Shown: positions 16,596 to 24,461 of the stretch, in pieces | Layout of the letters: each line of letters begins with the position of its first letter | How positions within the stretch are numbered: the stretch's first letter is position 1 | NCBI GenBank assembly: GCA_944387865.1 | Contig: CALXGN010000002.1 | Span: forward strand, 62,001 to 126,000 | Length of the DNA stretch: 64,000 bases | From: Scatomorpha stercorigallinarum | GTDB lineage: Bacteria > Bacillota > Clostridia > Oscillospirales > Oscillospiraceae | Reading direction: 5' to 3' | Notes under the pieces: generated by a model | The model's input: the letters and a program-made list of their open reading frames with translations, nothing else | Told to the model about the DNA's origin: nothing | The model's database searches: none | Program-made: the position numbers and the translations under genes

Positions 16596-18188
16596 ATGGA
16601 AAACAAAAACGCCCCCGTGATGGGCAGGAAGATGTTCCTTTACGCCACGTCCTTTTTCTCCGGCATGTCGGTGATGGCCATAGAGCTGGGGGCGAGCCGC
16701 CTGCTGGCGCCGTATTTTTCCAGCTCGCAGATCGTCTGGACGGTGATCATCGGCACCATCATGATCGCCATGGCCATCGGCAACGTCTGGGGCGGGCGCA
16801 GCGCGGACAAACACCCGGAGCCGGAGCGGCTCTTCAAGCGGCTGCTGCTGGTGGCCGTGTGGACGGCGCTCATACCCTTTGCCGGGCGCTATGTGATCGC
16901 CGGCATCTCGGGGCTGCTGGCGCTGTTCGTCAAGTCGAATTTCCTCGTCTGGGCCTCGCTCTGCTCCTGCCTGGCGCTCTTCGTGTTCCCGCTGATGCTG
17001 CTGGGCACGGTCACGCCCTCGCTGATGAAATACACCACCGAGAGCCTGGATGACAACGGCAAGACGCTCGGCGAGCTGGAGGCGCTGAACACCATCGGCA
17101 GCATCATCGGCACCTTCCTGCCCACCTTCGTCACCATCCCGGCCGTCGGCACGGCGCGCACCTTCCTCATCTTCGCGGCGATACTCGCGATAATCTCGCT
17201 GGCCTTCTTCATCTCGCGCAGGCGCTGGATAGCGCGCGGCGCGGTGAGCGCGGTCGTGATAACCGCGCTGATATTCACTCCGGTGAACTACTCCTTCGCC
17301 TTCTGGGACAGCGGCGACATCGTGCTCGAGGACGAGAGCATCTACAACTACCTCCAGGTCACCGAAAACGAAAACCGCATCGCCCTCTCCACTAATGTGG
17401 CCTTCGGCGTGCAGTCGATAAAGATGAAGTCCGGGAACATGACCGGAATGTACTATGATTACGCCCTGGCCGCCCCGCTGATGGCGGAGAAGGCGGAGGA
17501 CGTGCTCATCCTCGGCCTCGGCACGGGCACCTTCGCCGAGCAGTGCCTGGAATATTTCCCCGGCTGCCAGGTGACGGGCGTGGAGATCGACGAGAAGATC
17601 GTGGACATCTCCCGTGAATACTTTGACCTGCCGGAGGAGGTGGAGGCCATCGTCGGCGACGGCCGCGCGTGGCTCACCGCCAGCGGCGGGAGCTGGGACG
17701 TCATCATGGTGGACGCCTATCAGGATATCACGATACCCTTCCAGATGAGCAGCGTGGAGTTCTTCACGGAGGTATACGAGCACCTGAACCCCGGCGGCGT
17801 GATGGTGGTGAACATGTCCATGCGCTCGGAGAGCGAGGGCTCCATGAACGAATACCTCATCGACACCATCGCCAGCGTGTTCCCCCATGTCTACACCGTG
17901 CGCGTGAGCGGCGGCAGCAACATGGAGCTCTTCGCCAGCGCGGACGCCGAGGCGCTCGCGCGCTTCGAGAGCCGTTACCCGCAGCTTGAGGACGAGGGCT
18001 ACCGCGCCATCATGCGGCGCGTGGACGATGCTCTCGCCCCCGCCGGCGGCGGGGACTACATCCTCACCGACGACAAGGCTCCCGTCGAGCTGCTCGGCAT
18101 GCGCGTGCTGGACGAGATCATCGGCTCCGAGCTCGACGCCATCCGCGGCCAGATAGCCGAGGAGGGCATCATGGGCCTGCTTGAATGA
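16596..18188 (+). CDS. Membrane-anchored spermidine-synthase-like protein
   Basis: 530 residues from the ATG at 16596, 6 bases after GGAGGGA. The N-terminal ~200 residues hold about seven hydrophobic segments of the fused-MFS/spermidine synthase type (VMAIELGASRLLAPYF, NVWGGRSAD, FPLMLLGTVTPSLMK, NTIGSIIGTFLPTFV). A soluble methyltransferase-fold domain follows: DVLILGLGTGTFAEQC is the SAM-type glycine motif, GVEIDEKIVDISREYF the acidic loop and GDGRAWL the next motif. Whether it makes polyamines is unknown; such fusions are common and mostly uncharacterised. The stop is followed at once by a CCGGCC palindrome. Confidence 0.87.
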   Translation: MENKNAPVMGRKMFLYATSFFSGMSVMAIELGASRLLAPYFSSSQIVWTVIIGTIMIAMAIGNVWGGRSADKHPEPERLFKRLLLVAVWTALIPFAGRYVIAGISGLLALFVKSNFLVWASLCSCLALFVFPLMLLGTVTPSLMKYTTESLDDNGKTLGELEALNTIGSIIGTFLPTFVTIPAVGTARTFLIFAAILAIISLAFFISRRRWIARGAVSAVVITALIFTPVNYSFAFWDSGDIVLEDESIYNYLQVTENENRIALSTNVAFGVQSIKMKSGNMTGMYYDYALAAPLMAEKAEDVLILGLGTGTFAEQCLEYFPGCQVTGVEIDEKIVDISREYFDLPEEVEAIVGDGRAWLTASGGSWDVIMVDAYQDITIPFQMSSVEFFTEVYEHLNPGGVMVVNMSMRSESEGSMNEYLIDTIASVFPHVYTVRVSGGSNMELFASADAEALARFESRYPQLEDEGYRAIMRRVDDALAPAGGGDYILTDDKAPVELLGMRVLDEIIGSELDAIRGQIAEEGIMGLLE

Positions 18189-18203
18189 CCGGCCAGCGGC
18201 CGG
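18189..18203 (+). repeat. Stop-anchored palindrome, CCGGCC version
   Basis: CCGGCC-AGC-GGCCGG begins at the base after the TGA stop (18186-18188). It is followed by GGGCAATCGCCTGCGGCC, which resembles the module consensus, and then by modules D and E instead of a dedicated terminator. Confidence 0.7.
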
Positions 18204-18800
18204 GGGCAATCGCCTGCGGCCCGCCCGCAGGGAGGGGGATGCAGGGACGGAGGTCCCTGCGACCCACGTGCCACCCCATTTCTTTGGTCTTGCCCAAAGA
18301 AACGGGTGTGGCGCCCCAAAGAAAAACGCTCTGGTGCAAGACCGGAGCGTTTTTTGCGTGTTTTTACAGCTTTACTGTTATCAAAAGTGGTCATCCCGTC
18401 GGTGAATGAGTTTTCTGCATCGCCGACCGTGCATTGCTTCGCTTCGCTCGCGGCACTGCCGATTATCATCTCGTTAGCGGCGCGAGCGAAGCGAAGCCAA
18501 CCGCGGCCGGCGTTGAGCAAGGCTATCCGACGACGGGATGACCACCTGAAAGTCAGTCACCACCCGAACTGACGGGCAGATTTTACGTATCGACAAGCAC
18601 CAAAAGCGCTTTTCTTTGGAGTCTGAGGGGTTTCTTTTGGCGCAAGCAAAAGAAATCTCTCAGAAGCCCCCTCGCGAGGGCATTCCCTCAGCACGGCGCG
18701 CAGCGCATCTGCATCCAAGCGCAGCTTGGCCCGACCGCCGCCGCGCGGCGGCAGCCGCATTCAAACGCAGTTTGGAGGAAATTTGCAAAATAATGCGCGC
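18204..18800. repeat. Long mosaic of dispersed repeats, no gene
   Basis: 629-base gap. In order: GCAGGGAC/GTCCCTGC hairpin; module D inverted (about 18258-18330); terminator-like hairpin AAAAACGCTC/GAGCGTTTTT (about 18328-18356); module E inverted (about 18385-18560), near-identical to 11630-11800; module C inverted (about 18600-18680); two further hairpins, CCAAGC-GCA-GCTTGG (18715-18729) and TCAAAC-GCA-GTTTGG (18761-18775). The order is the reverse of that at 11.5-11.9 kb. Nothing resembles a transposase. Confidence 0.8.
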
Positions 18801-18817
18801 ACGGCGGGGCACATACT

Positions 18818-19879
18818 ATGGCCATGAAAGCTGTTATCATGGCCGGCGGGGAAGGGCGGCGGCTGAAGGCCGTCACGGGCGAGCTGCCCAAGCCCATGGT
18901 CCCGCTCATCGGAAAACCGCTCATGGAGCGGGTCATAGAACTGCTGCGCAAGCACGGCGTCACCGACATCGCCGCCACGCTGCGCTATAACCCCGCGCCC
19001 ATCCTCGCCCACTTCGGCGACGGCTCTCGCCTGGGCGTGCGCCTGCACTGGTTCATCGAACAGGAGCCGCTGGGCACGGCCGGGAGCGTCAAAAACTGCG
19101 CGTCATTTACTGCCGGCGAGGATATCCTCGTCCTCAGCGGCGACGCGGCCTGCGACTTCGACCTCACGGCGCTCATGCGTGAGCACCGGCGCGGCGGCGC
19201 GGCCGTCACCATCGCCCTCTGCGAGTGCCGCGACCCGCTGCGCTACGGGCTGGTGGTGCCGGACGCGAAGGGCGACGTGCGCTGCTTCATCGAAAAGCCC
19301 GGCTGGCAGAAAGTGGTCACCGACCTCGTCAACACGGGCATCTACGCGGTGTCGCCGCGGGCGATGGAGCTGGTGCCGGAGGGGCGGGAGTTCGACTTTG
19401 CGCGCGACCTGTTCCCGCTGCTGCTGGAGCGCGGCGAGGGCGTGCGCGGGGTGAAAATGGAGGGCTACTGGTGCGATGTGGGCACGCCGGAGGCGTACTA
19501 CCGCTGCTGCCTGGACGCGCTGGAGGGGCGGCTGAAGCTGGTGACGCCGCCGGAGGGCGCGCCGGCCGCGCCGGCGAATGGCGAGACGGAGGGAAAGCGC
19601 GCGCCGCTGGAGGGCGAATACCGCGCGGAGCGCCGCGTGCCCTGCCGCGACCGCGCGGGGCTGATGCGGGCGGTGTCCGGCTGCCTGATGGAGGCGGGCG
19701 CGGAGCTGGACGACGGCGTGGTGCTCAGGAGGGACGGCTGCACACTGCGCATCTCGCCCAGCGCGGAGCGCAGCGAGATCGTCATCGAGACTGCCGCGGG
19801 CAGCGCCGGGCTGCCCGAGCAGCTGGCCGATACCGCCGGCCGCCTCGTCACCGCCTTGCGCCAGGCTGCGCCAAACTAA
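18818..19879 (+). CDS. Sugar-1-phosphate nucleotidyltransferase with a residual phosphomannomutase C-terminal domain
   Basis: 353 residues. Residues 1-240 are a nucleotidyltransferase: KAVIMAGGEGRRLKAVTGELPKP is the nucleotide-binding loop, then EPLGTAGSV, LVLSGDAACDFDL and FIEKPGW. Residues ~265-353 do not look like the usual left-handed helix. They resemble domain IV of phosphoglucomutase/phosphomannomutase (DGCTLRISPSAERSEIVIE). Long Clostridial fusions carry nucleotidyltransferase, beta-helix and full mutase; here the middle appears missing without a frameshift. Likely activates mannose or glucose as NDP-sugar. The last codons and TAA lie in a repeat palindrome. The ribosome site is weak. 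Confidence 0.82.
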   Translation: MAMKAVIMAGGEGRRLKAVTGELPKPMVPLIGKPLMERVIELLRKHGVTDIAATLRYNPAPILAHFGDGSRLGVRLHWFIEQEPLGTAGSVKNCASFTAGEDILVLSGDAACDFDLTALMREHRRGGAAVTIALCECRDPLRYGLVVPDAKGDVRCFIEKPGWQKVVTDLVNTGIYAVSPRAMELVPEGREFDFARDLFPLLLERGEGVRGVKMEGYWCDVGTPEAYYRCCLDALEGRLKLVTPPEGAPAAPANGETEGKRAPLEGEYRAERRVPCRDRAGLMRAVSGCLMEAGAELDDGVVLRRDGCTLRISPSAERSEIVIETAAGSAGLPEQLADTAGRLVTALRQAAPN

Positions 19880-19938
19880 GTTTGGATGCAGTTGCCTGCG
19901 GCCTGGTCTACGGTAGGTTTTCGCAGACGTTCAAGCAA
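19871..19938 (+). repeat. 3'-UTR repeat module overlapping a stop codon, CCAAAC version
   Basis: CCAAAC-TAA-GTTTGG (19871-19885): the loop is the TAA stop of the nucleotidyltransferase. The conserved ATGCAGTTGCCTGCGGCC, CTACGG and GGTTTTCGCAGACGTT segments follow, then the terminator. Confidence 0.8.
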
Positions 19939-19970
19939 AAAAGCCGCAGGGCTGCCGCCCTGCGGCTTTT
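19939..19970 (+). terminator. Terminator of the nucleotidyltransferase gene
   Basis: Perfect 14-pair stem AAAAGCCGCAGGGC/GCCCTGCGGCTTTT with loop TGCC (19953-19956). Confidence 0.9.
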
Positions 19971-20421
19971 GCTCTGATGGGCGCTGGCTGGCGCACGTTG
20001 TGTAGAGCGAAAGCCGCGAAGCGAGAGCTGAGCGGGTTTCCCACTTATAAGTCTCTGCGAACCTCGCCGTAGCCCGGGGCACATCCCACTGCATCCAAAC
20101 GCAGTTTGGCGCAGTCCGGGGGAAACCCCCGGCGAGGGTTTCCCCCAGACCCCCCCGGACTGCGTCCGGAGGCAGATGCGCTGCGCGCCTCACTGATGGA
20201 AGCCTTGCGATAAAGCGGGCCGCAGGCAAGTGCGTCCAGGCGCAGCCTGGCCCCTCGACCCCACAAACTTTTGAAAAAGTTTGATCAAAACTTCAGATAG
20301 AGCGGCGCACCGCGCAGGTCGCGTAGAACGTGATCCGCGCAGCGGTAGCTGAGCGGATCTCCTACTTATAGGTTCCCACAAGCCCCACCGTAGACCAGGC
20401 CACAGGCAACTGCATCCAAAC
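19971..20421. repeat. Repeat mosaic between nucleotidyltransferase gene and spoIIP
   Basis: Contains a degenerate minus-oriented module (CCAAAC-GCA-GTTTGG at 20095-20109, with CCGTAGCCC and CTTATAAG nearby), a GGGGGAAACCCCC palindromic stretch (about 20116-20155), a CCAGGC-GCA-GCCTGG copy (20236-20250) and module B (20262-20297: ACAAACTTTTGAAAAAGTTT, then GATCAAAAC). Module B recurs at 23.3 and 51.6 kb. No gene is seen. Confidence 0.75.
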
Positions 20422-20430
20422 TCAGTTTGG
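20416..20430 (-). repeat. Repeat palindrome containing the spoIIP stop codon
   Basis: Minus strand CCAAAC-TGA-GTTTGG: the three-base loop is the TGA of spoIIP (20424-20422). On the minus strand ATGCAGTTGCCTGTGGCC and CTACGG follow as in the other copies. Confidence 0.8.
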
Positions 20431-21489
20431 GGTGAGGGAGAGGAGGGCGGGGCCGGCGGCCTGGGCGAAGAGGCGGACGGCGTTGAGCGCTTCCCGCAGG
20501 GTGTTGCCGTTAGAGCCCACCTCGAGTATCAGCGAGCCTGTGGTCAGGTGCTGGTTATAGCGCTCCGGCGTGACGGAGACGGGGCGCATCAGCGTCGGGT
20601 AGCGGTCGTTCACCGCGTCCTGCAAATAGAGCGCCAGGCGCAGGTTCTGCTCCCACTGCGGATGCCAGAGCCCGCTCTCGCCCGTGCCCACCAGCAGCAT
20701 CACCTGCGAACAGCTCTCGCCGGAGAGCTCGGCCACGGTCTTGTACGTCACGTCCGCGTCCCCCAGCGCGTCCCGGTGCAGGTCTATCACCACGGCGATG
20801 TCCGGGTACTGCGCCAGATACTCCTCCACCGCCGCGCCCGAGCGCGAGTAGCTGCCCGTGTAGCTGGGGTAGTCGTAGATCTCGCGGTCGTGCAGCACAT
20901 TCAGGCCCTGCTCCGTGAGCGCCGCCGCCAGCTCGTCGCCCACGCGCACGACGTTGTAGTTCGTGTCCTCCGTGCGGTCCGTGTCCGTCTCCTCATAATA
21001 GTCGCGCGAGTCCGGCGTGTAGGCCTCGCTGCCGTGCGTGTGCACGATCAGCACCTGCGGCCCCTCCGCCGGCAGCACCTGTGTCGGCCCGGCCGCCAGC
21101 AGCGCCGCCGTGTCGATGTCGATCTCCGTGCCGTTCTTGATGGCCACGCCGGAGTAGATGGTCGTCTCCACAATAGGCGTTCCGTCCGAGTCCACGCTGG
21201 GCGGCGTGGGCTCCGGCCCGGCGGCTTCCGGGCTGGGCTCGGGCGTGGCGATGATGGACACATAGCCCTGCGCACCGCCGGCATCGCTCCCCGCCGCCTC
21301 CGGGGAGGGTGTGGGCGCGGCGCTCGCCGCCGCCGCCGCGGGGCGGCCCAGCTCCAGCGACAGTACCGCCGGCAGCAGGCCCTCCGCCCCGCCGGACAGC
21401 GCGCTGACGCCGCCCGCGAGCAGCGCCCGCGCCCCCAGCAGCGCCAGCGCCGCCGCCGCGGCCTTCTTCAGCTTAGACAGGCCCCTCAC
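20422..21489 (-). CDS. spoIIP: Stage II sporulation protein P
   Basis: Membrane-anchored peptidoglycan amidase/endopeptidase that works with SpoIID (also in this window, at 43 kb) to thin septal wall during engulfment. 355 residues; GTG start at 21489 with AGGAGGAG directly against it, so a slightly later start is possible. N-terminal transmembrane anchor (residues 10-35), a low-complexity Pro/Ala linker to ~115, then the SpoIIP domain: VLIVHTHGSEAYTP near 147 with catalytic His and Glu, VVIDLHRDA, and the C-terminal GSLILEVGSNGNTLREAL. The stop codon is the loop of a repeat hairpin. Confidence 0.95.
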   Translation of the reverse strand: MRGLSKLKKAAAAALALLGARALLAGGVSALSGGAEGLLPAVLSLELGRPAAAAASAAPTPSPEAAGSDAGGAQGYVSIIATPEPSPEAAGPEPTPPSVDSDGTPIVETTIYSGVAIKNGTEIDIDTAALLAAGPTQVLPAEGPQVLIVHTHGSEAYTPDSRDYYEETDTDRTEDTNYNVVRVGDELAAALTEQGLNVLHDREIYDYPSYTGSYSRSGAAVEEYLAQYPDIAVVIDLHRDALGDADVTYKTVAELSGESCSQVMLLVGTGESGLWHPQWEQNLRLALYLQDAVNDRYPTLMRPVSVTPERYNQHLTTGSLILEVGSNGNTLREALNAVRLFAQAAGPALLSLTPN

Positions 21490-21535
21490 CTCCTCCCGGC
21501 AATACTATGCGTTTTGGGGAAAAATGATGACGCTC

Positions 21536-21564
21536 TTGCAGAAAGTGAATAAACATGTTATCAT
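21536..21564 (+). promoter_or_regulatory. Promoter of the TSCPD-protein gene
   Basis: TTGCAG (21536-21541), 17-base spacer, TATCAT (21559-21564), about 58 bases before the ATG, divergent from spoIIP. Confidence 0.55.
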
Positions 21565-21621
21565 TCATGTGCCAAAATGGATTACATAATTACTGGCAAA
21601 ATATAGAAAGGAAGATCAGAC

Positions 21622-21879
21622 ATGGAGTTCAGTTTCAACCCCAAGGGCGTCTGCTCGAAGAAAATGACGGTGGTAGTCGAGGATGGTAAAATCGCGTCGC
21701 TAAAGGTCGAAGGGGGATGCGACGGCAATTTGAAGGGCATTTCGAAGCTCGTGGTGGGGATGACGCCCGAGGAATGTATCAGCCGGCTGGATGGCATCCG
21801 CTGCAAGGAAAAGCCCTCTTCCTGCCCCGGCCAGCTGGCCGAAGGGCTGAAAGAGTACCTTAAAAAAATCGAAAATTGA
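21622..21879 (+). CDS. TSCPD-domain protein (TIGR03905-type)
   Basis: 85-residue protein of a small four-cysteine family widespread in Clostridia. FSFNPKGVCSKKM, VEGGCDGNLKGISKLVVGM and the paired Cys region IRCKEKPSSCPGQL match the family. The TSCPD name comes from a motif shared with the C-terminus of vitamin B12-dependent ribonucleotide reductases; the function of the stand-alone form is unknown, and the four cysteines suggest metal binding. AAAGGAAG precedes the ATG. It is AT-richer than its neighbours, as is the DNA after it. Confidence 0.85.
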   Translation: MEFSFNPKGVCSKKMTVVVEDGKIASLKVEGGCDGNLKGISKLVVGMTPEECISRLDGIRCKEKPSSCPGQLAEGLKEYLKKIEN

Positions 21880-22222
21880 TTTACATAATATCTCGAAACC
21901 ATAACAGAAATGACAAAAATCGCCGATTTTGTAAGTTAAACTTGCGCGATTGCAAATTTTTTTCCGTCGCAAGCTGTCGAAATGGTTACATTCGGCAAAT
22001 GGCACAACACAAGATATAGAGCCAGTCGCGCATATTCGACCTAAATCGCCATATAATGTGGTGGTATTGGTTACAATAACAAAATGAGAAAACTCGGTTT
22101 GTCTAAAATGCCGATTGAATTCGACCCCCGATTTTGACTATAATTATTGCAAGGAAAGGGCCGGGCTTCCGCCGCGCGCGGGAAACCGGCCGGACACAGC
22201 AGATCTGAGTCTGAGGTGCGAT
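21880..22222 (+). other. AT-rich gene-free gap with the SleB-like promoter
   Basis: 343 bases, strikingly AT-rich against the window average, with several short A/T tracts. An interrupted inverted repeat CTTGCG/CGCAAG lies near 21950-21973. No ORF or RNA gene is recognised. The last part holds the promoter of the next gene and its leader. Confidence 0.6.
22115..22144 (+). promoter_or_regulatory. Promoter of the SleB-like hydrolase gene
   Basis: TTGAAT (22115-22120), 18-base spacer, TATAAT (22139-22144), about 75 bases before the chosen ATG. It reads as a vegetative promoter; no clear sporulation-sigma motif is seen. Confidence 0.55.
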
Positions 22223-23152
22223 ATGGTCAGAGATCGGAGAGCCAATATGGCGCTGCTCCTTGCGCTCTGCCTGACGAGCCTGGTGCTGTGCGCGTCCTAC
22301 GTGCCGCCGGCGGAGCTGGCGCAGGAGGGGGCGGCCGTGCAGCCGGCGGAAGCAGTGCAGCCCGCCCGGGAGCCGGCGCAGGAGGAGAGCGTCCCGGCGG
22401 CGGACGAGCCCGCTGCCGAGCCGGAGCGGCCGCAGAATGCGGCGGACGTGTACATAAACGGCGTTCTGCGCGGCGAGTGCCTGCTGTTTGACGGGCAGTC
22501 GTACATGACGATGGCGGATTTCGCGGCCCTCACGGGGCTGGAGAGCAACGGCGGCACGATAGGCGGGCTGACGCCCGCGATATCGGCGGACGGCAAGTGG
22601 GCCGAGGTGAACGGGCGCTATCTGTGGCTGGGCGCGGGCGTACGTGAGCAGGACGGCGAGCAGCTGTGGCCGCTTTCCGTGCTGGGGCGGATGTTTTCCT
22701 GCCCGGTGAGCTGGGACGAGCTGAGCATGAGCGTGGACGTGGACGCCACGGCGCTCGCGCCGCTCGCGAGCGGCGGGGAATACTACAATGAAGAGGACCT
22801 GCTCTGGCTCTCGCGCATCATCTATGCCGAGAGCGGCAACCAGCCGATGGAGGGCCAGGTGGCGGTGGGGAACGTGATACTCAACCGCGTGGAGTCGCCG
22901 CTTTTCCCGGACACGGTATATGACGTCATTTTCGACACGCGCTTCGGCGTGCAGTTCTCCCCCGCGGAGACGGGCGGCATCTACTGCGAGCCGGACGACG
23001 AGGCCGTCATCGCCGCCAAGCTCTGCCTGGACGGCGCCAGCGTCGCCGGCGGCAGCCTCTACTTCGTCAACCCCGACATCGGCGCCGACGGCTGGTTCAA
23101 AGAGACCAAGACCTTCGTCGCCGCCATCGGCGACCACGACTTCTACGCCTGA
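22223..23152 (+). CDS. SleB-like cell wall hydrolase, secreted
   Basis: 309 residues from the ATG at 22223 (AGGTGCGAT before it), which places a signal/anchor segment at the N-terminus (MALLLALCLTSLVLCASYV). Residues ~40-85 are a Glu/Pro/Ala-rich linker. A stalk domain like copper-amine-oxidase N-domains follows (VYINGVLRGECLLFDGQSYM). The C-terminal Hydrolase_2 domain has the catalytic-Glu motif RIIYAESGNQPMEGQVAVGN and VILNRV. Relatives are spore-cortex lytic transglycosylases (SleB, CwlJ). A role in spore germination or wall turnover is plausible but not shown. Confidence 0.88.
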   Translation: MVRDRRANMALLLALCLTSLVLCASYVPPAELAQEGAAVQPAEAVQPAREPAQEESVPAADEPAAEPERPQNAADVYINGVLRGECLLFDGQSYMTMADFAALTGLESNGGTIGGLTPAISADGKWAEVNGRYLWLGAGVREQDGEQLWPLSVLGRMFSCPVSWDELSMSVDVDATALAPLASGGEYYNEEDLLWLSRIIYAESGNQPMEGQVAVGNVILNRVESPLFPDTVYDVIFDTRFGVQFSPAETGGIYCEPDDEAVIAAKLCLDGASVAGGSLYFVNPDIGADGWFKETKTFVAAIGDHDFYA

Positions 23153-23154
23153 CC

Positions 23155-23240
23155 CCAGGCTGCGCCTGGAGGGCGGCCAACGGCCGCTGGTACTTGCCTG
23201 CGGCCTGGGCTGCGGTGAGGTTTGCGGAAACTTATAGCAG
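23155..23240 (+). repeat. 3'-UTR repeat module, CCAGGC version
   Basis: CCAGGC-TGC-GCCTGG (23155-23169) starts two bases after the stop. An extra GGCGGCCAACGGCCGC hairpin is inserted, then TTGCCTGCGGCCTGGGC and hairpin 2 AGGTTT-GCGG-AAACTT, then TATAGCAG and the terminator. Confidence 0.75.
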
Positions 23241-23272
23241 AAAACCCGCGGGAGCGCCCCGCGGGTTTTGCT
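23241..23272 (+). terminator. Terminator of the SleB-like gene
   Basis: 12-pair perfect stem AAAACCCGCGGG/CCCGCGGGTTTT, loop AGCGC (23253-23257), then GCTTT. Confidence 0.9.
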
Positions 23273-23289
23273 TTACGCGACGTGCGCTG

Positions 23290-23482
23290 TGCGCCTATCT
23301 ATCTGAAGTTTTGATCAAACTTTTTCAAAAGTTTGTGGGGTCGAGGGGCAAAGCCCCTCGGCGCGGCCCGCAGGCCGCGAAACTCCCCTTTCACACAAAA
23401 GCGCAGGAAGGGGGCTTGGGGGAAACCCTCGCCGGGGGTTTCCCCCACGGCCGTTGGCCGCCCTCCTTACCGCAGTCCGGGC
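23290..23482. repeat. Module B and GC-rich palindromes before rpsF, no gene
   Basis: Inverted copy of module B (GAAGTTTTGATCAAAC, CAAAAGTTTGTGGGGTCGAG, then GGGCAAAGCCC), followed by a GGGGGAAACCC/GGGTTTCCCCC stretch. Copies lie at 20.1-20.3 and 51.48-51.63 kb. Confidence 0.7.
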
Positions 23483-23510
23483 TTGACAAATGGCAGAATT
23501 CGTGTATAAT
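23483..23510 (+). promoter_or_regulatory. Promoter of rpsF-ssb-rpsR
   Basis: TTGACA (23483-23488), 16-base spacer, TATAAT (23505-23510): consensus hexamers. Confidence 0.9.
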
Positions 23511-23514
23511 TGAT

Positions 23515-23580
23515 AGGCCTGCCCATGGGACAGGCCAAGATCCTTGCCCGCAGGAAGGTGCGGGCCATCAGTCCAGAAGG
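23515..23580 (+). ncRNA. Structured leader of the rpsF operon (candidate S6:S18 autoregulatory RNA)
   Basis: Two hairpins fill the leader: GGCCTG/CAGGCC and GCCCGCA/TGCGGGC. Many bacteria control rpsF operons through an S6:S18-binding leader. The position fits, but I could not verify the conserved motif. Confidence 0.35.
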
Positions 23581-23590
23581 AGGTGCACAA

Positions 23591-23887
23591 ATGGCTAAGA
23601 CGAGCGAAAAGTACGAGGTAATGTACATCATCAACCCCAATCTCTCCGAGGAGGAGACGGCGGCGATCGTCGAGAGGTTCAAGACGCTTGTCGAGCAGAA
23701 CGGCACGCTTGACGAGATGGAGGAGATGGGCAAGCGTAAGCTCGCGTACGAGATCAACTATCTCAGCGAGGGCTACTACGTCCTCATCAAGTTCACCAGC
23801 GCGCCGGAGTTCCCCGCAGAGCTCGACCGTATCCTTGGCATAACCGACGGCGTCATCCGCAGCCTCATCACCCGCAGGCCGGAGTAA
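23591..23887 (+). CDS. rpsF: 30S ribosomal protein S6
   Basis: 98 residues; a small-subunit protein that pairs with S18 on 16S rRNA. YEVMYIINPNLSEEETAAI at the N-terminus, LAYEINYLSEGYYVLIKF in the middle and DGVIRSLITRRPE at the end are typical. The ATG at 23591 follows AAGGAGGTGCACAA. First gene of the conserved rpsF-ssb-rpsR operon; its leader may be a feedback target of the S6:S18 pair. Confidence 0.97.
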   Translation: MAKTSEKYEVMYIINPNLSEEETAAIVERFKTLVEQNGTLDEMEEMGKRKLAYEINYLSEGYYVLIKFTSAPEFPAELDRILGITDGVIRSLITRRPE

Positions 23888-23899
23888 GGGGGCGCCGGG

Positions 23900-24406
23900 A
23901 TGCTCAACCACATCGTCCTGATGGGACGGCTCACGCGGGACCCGGAACTGCGCTACACGCAGTCGCAGATACCCGTGGCGAGCATCCGCATCGCCGTTGA
24001 CCGCGATTATGGCCGCGGCGAAGAGAAGCAGACGGATTTCATCGACGTCACCGCCTGGCGGCAGACCGCCGAGTTCATCAGCAAGTACTTCCAGAAAGGG
24101 CGCATGATCGTCGTTTCCGGAAGGCTGCAGATGCGCGAGTGGACGGACAAGGACGGCAACAAGCGCGTCAGCGCCGAAGTCGTGGCCGACAACGTCTATT
24201 TTGGCGACAGCAGCCGCAGCAGCGACGGCGGCGCGCCCAGCCGCGATCACGGCGGCAACAGCTATGGCGGCGGCAGCTACGGTGGCCGCGACAGCGGCGG
24301 CTACGGCGGGGGCTACGGCTCGCGCGAGAGCGCCCCGCGCCAGCAGCAGAGCGCGCCCTCCGGCTTTTCCGAGCTGGACGACGGCGATGGAGAGCTCCCC
24401 TTCTGA
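23900..24406 (+). CDS. ssb: Single-stranded DNA-binding protein
   Basis: 168 residues. N-terminal OB fold (LNHIVLMGRLTRDPELRYT, VASIRIAVDR, FIDVTAWRQTAEFISKYF, KGRMIVVSGRLQ). A Gly/Ser-rich disordered linker (~115-150) follows, then the acidic tip DDGDGELPF that recruits repair and replication proteins. It lies 12 bases after rpsF and before rpsR, the standard Firmicute arrangement that ties its supply to ribosomal genes. Essential for replication, recombination and repair. Confidence 0.97.
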   Translation: MLNHIVLMGRLTRDPELRYTQSQIPVASIRIAVDRDYGRGEEKQTDFIDVTAWRQTAEFISKYFQKGRMIVVSGRLQMREWTDKDGNKRVSAEVVADNVYFGDSSRSSDGGAPSRDHGGNSYGGGSYGGRDSGGYGGGYGSRESAPRQQQSAPSGFSELDDGDGELPF

Positions 24407-24461
24407 GGGGCACGTCTGTAGAAGAGACCGGCATTTAATGTAACATTGAGGAGGTATTACC

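Noticed and set aside
18793..18817. ATG at 18793 with GGAGG upstream as the start of the nucleotidyltransferase
   Set aside because: It is out of frame with the conserved nucleotide-binding loop.
22115..22222. Longer start for the SleB-like protein at 22115
   Set aside because: It would overlap the promoter and bury the signal peptide 36 residues inside; the ATG at 22223 has a ribosome site and gives a proper signal.
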